NCBI GenBank assembly: GCA_018304425.1
Contig: JAGVWE010000004.1
Coordinates: 187,189 to 251,188 of the forward strand
Origin: Candidatus Iainarchaeum sp.
GTDB lineage: Archaea; Iainarchaeota; Iainarchaeia; Iainarchaeales; UBA10219
Length of the DNA stretch: 64,000 nucleotides
Reading direction: 5' to 3'
The notes below the pieces were generated by a model. It saw only the letters and a program-made list of their open reading frames with translations. It had not been told where the DNA came from and did no database searches. How positions within the stretch are numbered: position 1 is the first letter of the stretch; the number at the start of each line of letters is the position of its first letter. Position numbers and translations under genes: made by a program. Below, in pieces: positions 63,068 through 64,000 of this stretch.

Positions 63068-64000
63068 CTACTTTGACTCGATGCATGCCTTTTCAGGCGT
63101 GGTGGCCGTCGTAATCGCCAATTCCTCGGCTTTCATGAAGTCCGTGTCCGAGACCTTCTTGGGGTTCCACCAGAAGTCCGCCCGGGCATCCGTGCCCGAA
63201 ATGCAGACGAACTGTTTTGCCACCAGCTTCAAGACGTCTCCAATGCTTTCCACCTGGTGCCCGTCCAGCAAGCTGCTTACCTCAGGGACACCGTAGAGGA
63301 GGGCATCGCTTCCCCCGCCTGCCTGGGCAATGAATGATGCCTTGTCGTTGCCCACGTTCAAGTGGATTTTGCTTTCCTGGTTCTGGGGCGTATAGTAAAT
63401 GGTCTTCAGGTAGACGTTGCCGTAGTCCAGGGGCTTGCAGAACTCGAAGCCATAGCTGGTCGCGGCGATTTCCCCGCCCAACAACGCGCACTTGGTTTCC
63501 AGGCCGTGCTGGTCCGGCGTCTCGTAGAACGCTTCAATCATTCTCCTATCGTCGAAGCTCGAACAACTATAGCCTATGCCGTTCCACTTCGAGGAAACCG
63601 GGCCCAGGTTGGCGGCGTTGCCCCCGATGGCGAGGCTGTAGAACGCCCAGGCCTCGTCGTTGCGGTTGGTCATCTTCAGGATGAGGGGCGTGGCCTTGCT
63701 GGGGCTGTAGGTTATCTGGTTGATGGCTCCCCGGCTCACTTCGAGGATGGTGCCCCTTCGGTCGACGTTGAGGCGCTTGAAGTCATTGGACTTGTCGAAG
63801 ACCTCGATGACTCCGTTCTGCACCGGCGTGCTGCCCGGGATTTCCACGGTGTGAACGGCTTCCTCGGCCGGGTTCGCGTTCACCTTGATGCGGTCACCCT
63901 TGTAATTGACTCCATAGCCTACCCTCCCGTTGCTGACCCCGATGGGGCCATCGAAGGGCAGGTGGTAGAAGGGGCTGTCGGGTTCGGGGCTGTCCAAGCG
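63068..64000 (-). CDS. second giant-protein paralog, C-terminal part only (runs off window)
   Basis: DSPFYHLPFDGPIGVSNGRVGYGV matches NSMFYRLPFDGLVGLKKDRFDRQGYGV of the neighbour; shared FW(D/N)P C-terminal motif. Confidence 0.8.
   Translation of the reverse strand, partial: RLDSPEPDSPFYHLPFDGPIGVSNGRVGYGVNYKGDRIKVNANPAEEAVHTVEIPGSTPVQNGVIEVFDKSNDFKRLNVDRRGTILEVSRGAINQITYSPSKATPLILKMTNRNDEAWAFYSLAIGGNAANLGPVSSKWNGIGYSCSSFDDRRMIEAFYETPDQHGLETKCALLGGEIAATSYGFEFCKPLDYGNVYLKTIYYTPQNQESKIHLNVGNDKASFIAQAGGGSDALLYGVPEVSSLLDGHQVESIGDVLKLVAKQFVCISGTDARADFWWNPKKVSDTDFMKAEELAITTATTPEKACIESK

Overview
The window looks archaeal: short TATA-type promoters, leaderless or Shine-Dalgarno (SD) starts, tRNA introns after the anticodon, family-B DNA polymerase and type II Met aminopeptidase. 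The lineage is possibly DPANN-like, but I cannot confirm that. The backbone is a trpD-C-B-A-E-G operon (about 7.9-14.1 kb), then a Phe/Tyr/chorismate operon pheA-aroF-aroA-aroKB-aroDE-aroC-tyrA-aminotransferase (14.3-23.8 kb), and on the minus strand hisD-hisC/HAD-hisB-hisH-hisF-hisAI-hisG-hisS (40.6-32.3 kb). Ten tRNA genes are visible, two with introns. Also present are several toxin-antitoxin-like or Fic modules, DNA polymerase B, map, and a 3' cell-surface region (49.9-64 kb) with lipoproteins, small membrane proteins and giant extracellular proteins. The strongest unusual signal is a 31-codon leader ORF between trpG and pheA. It has a perfect SD, ends in ...Phe-Tyr-Tyr-Phe-Trp-stop, and is followed 1-2 nt later by a 9-bp hairpin and then a T8 tract just before pheA. 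This looks like a ribosome-mediated attenuator for the aromatic operon in an archaeon. A second, weaker leader/terminator candidate precedes trpD. Other notable items: a roughly 2.9 kb genomic island flanked by 66-bp direct repeats carrying the tRNA-Tyr 3' end, arrays of perfect hairpins with 3-nt loops and one family with compensatory stem changes, a HisA-HisI fusion with no trpF seen, a HisC-HAD fusion with an apparent frameshift, and a HerA-like protein with degenerate ATPase motifs.
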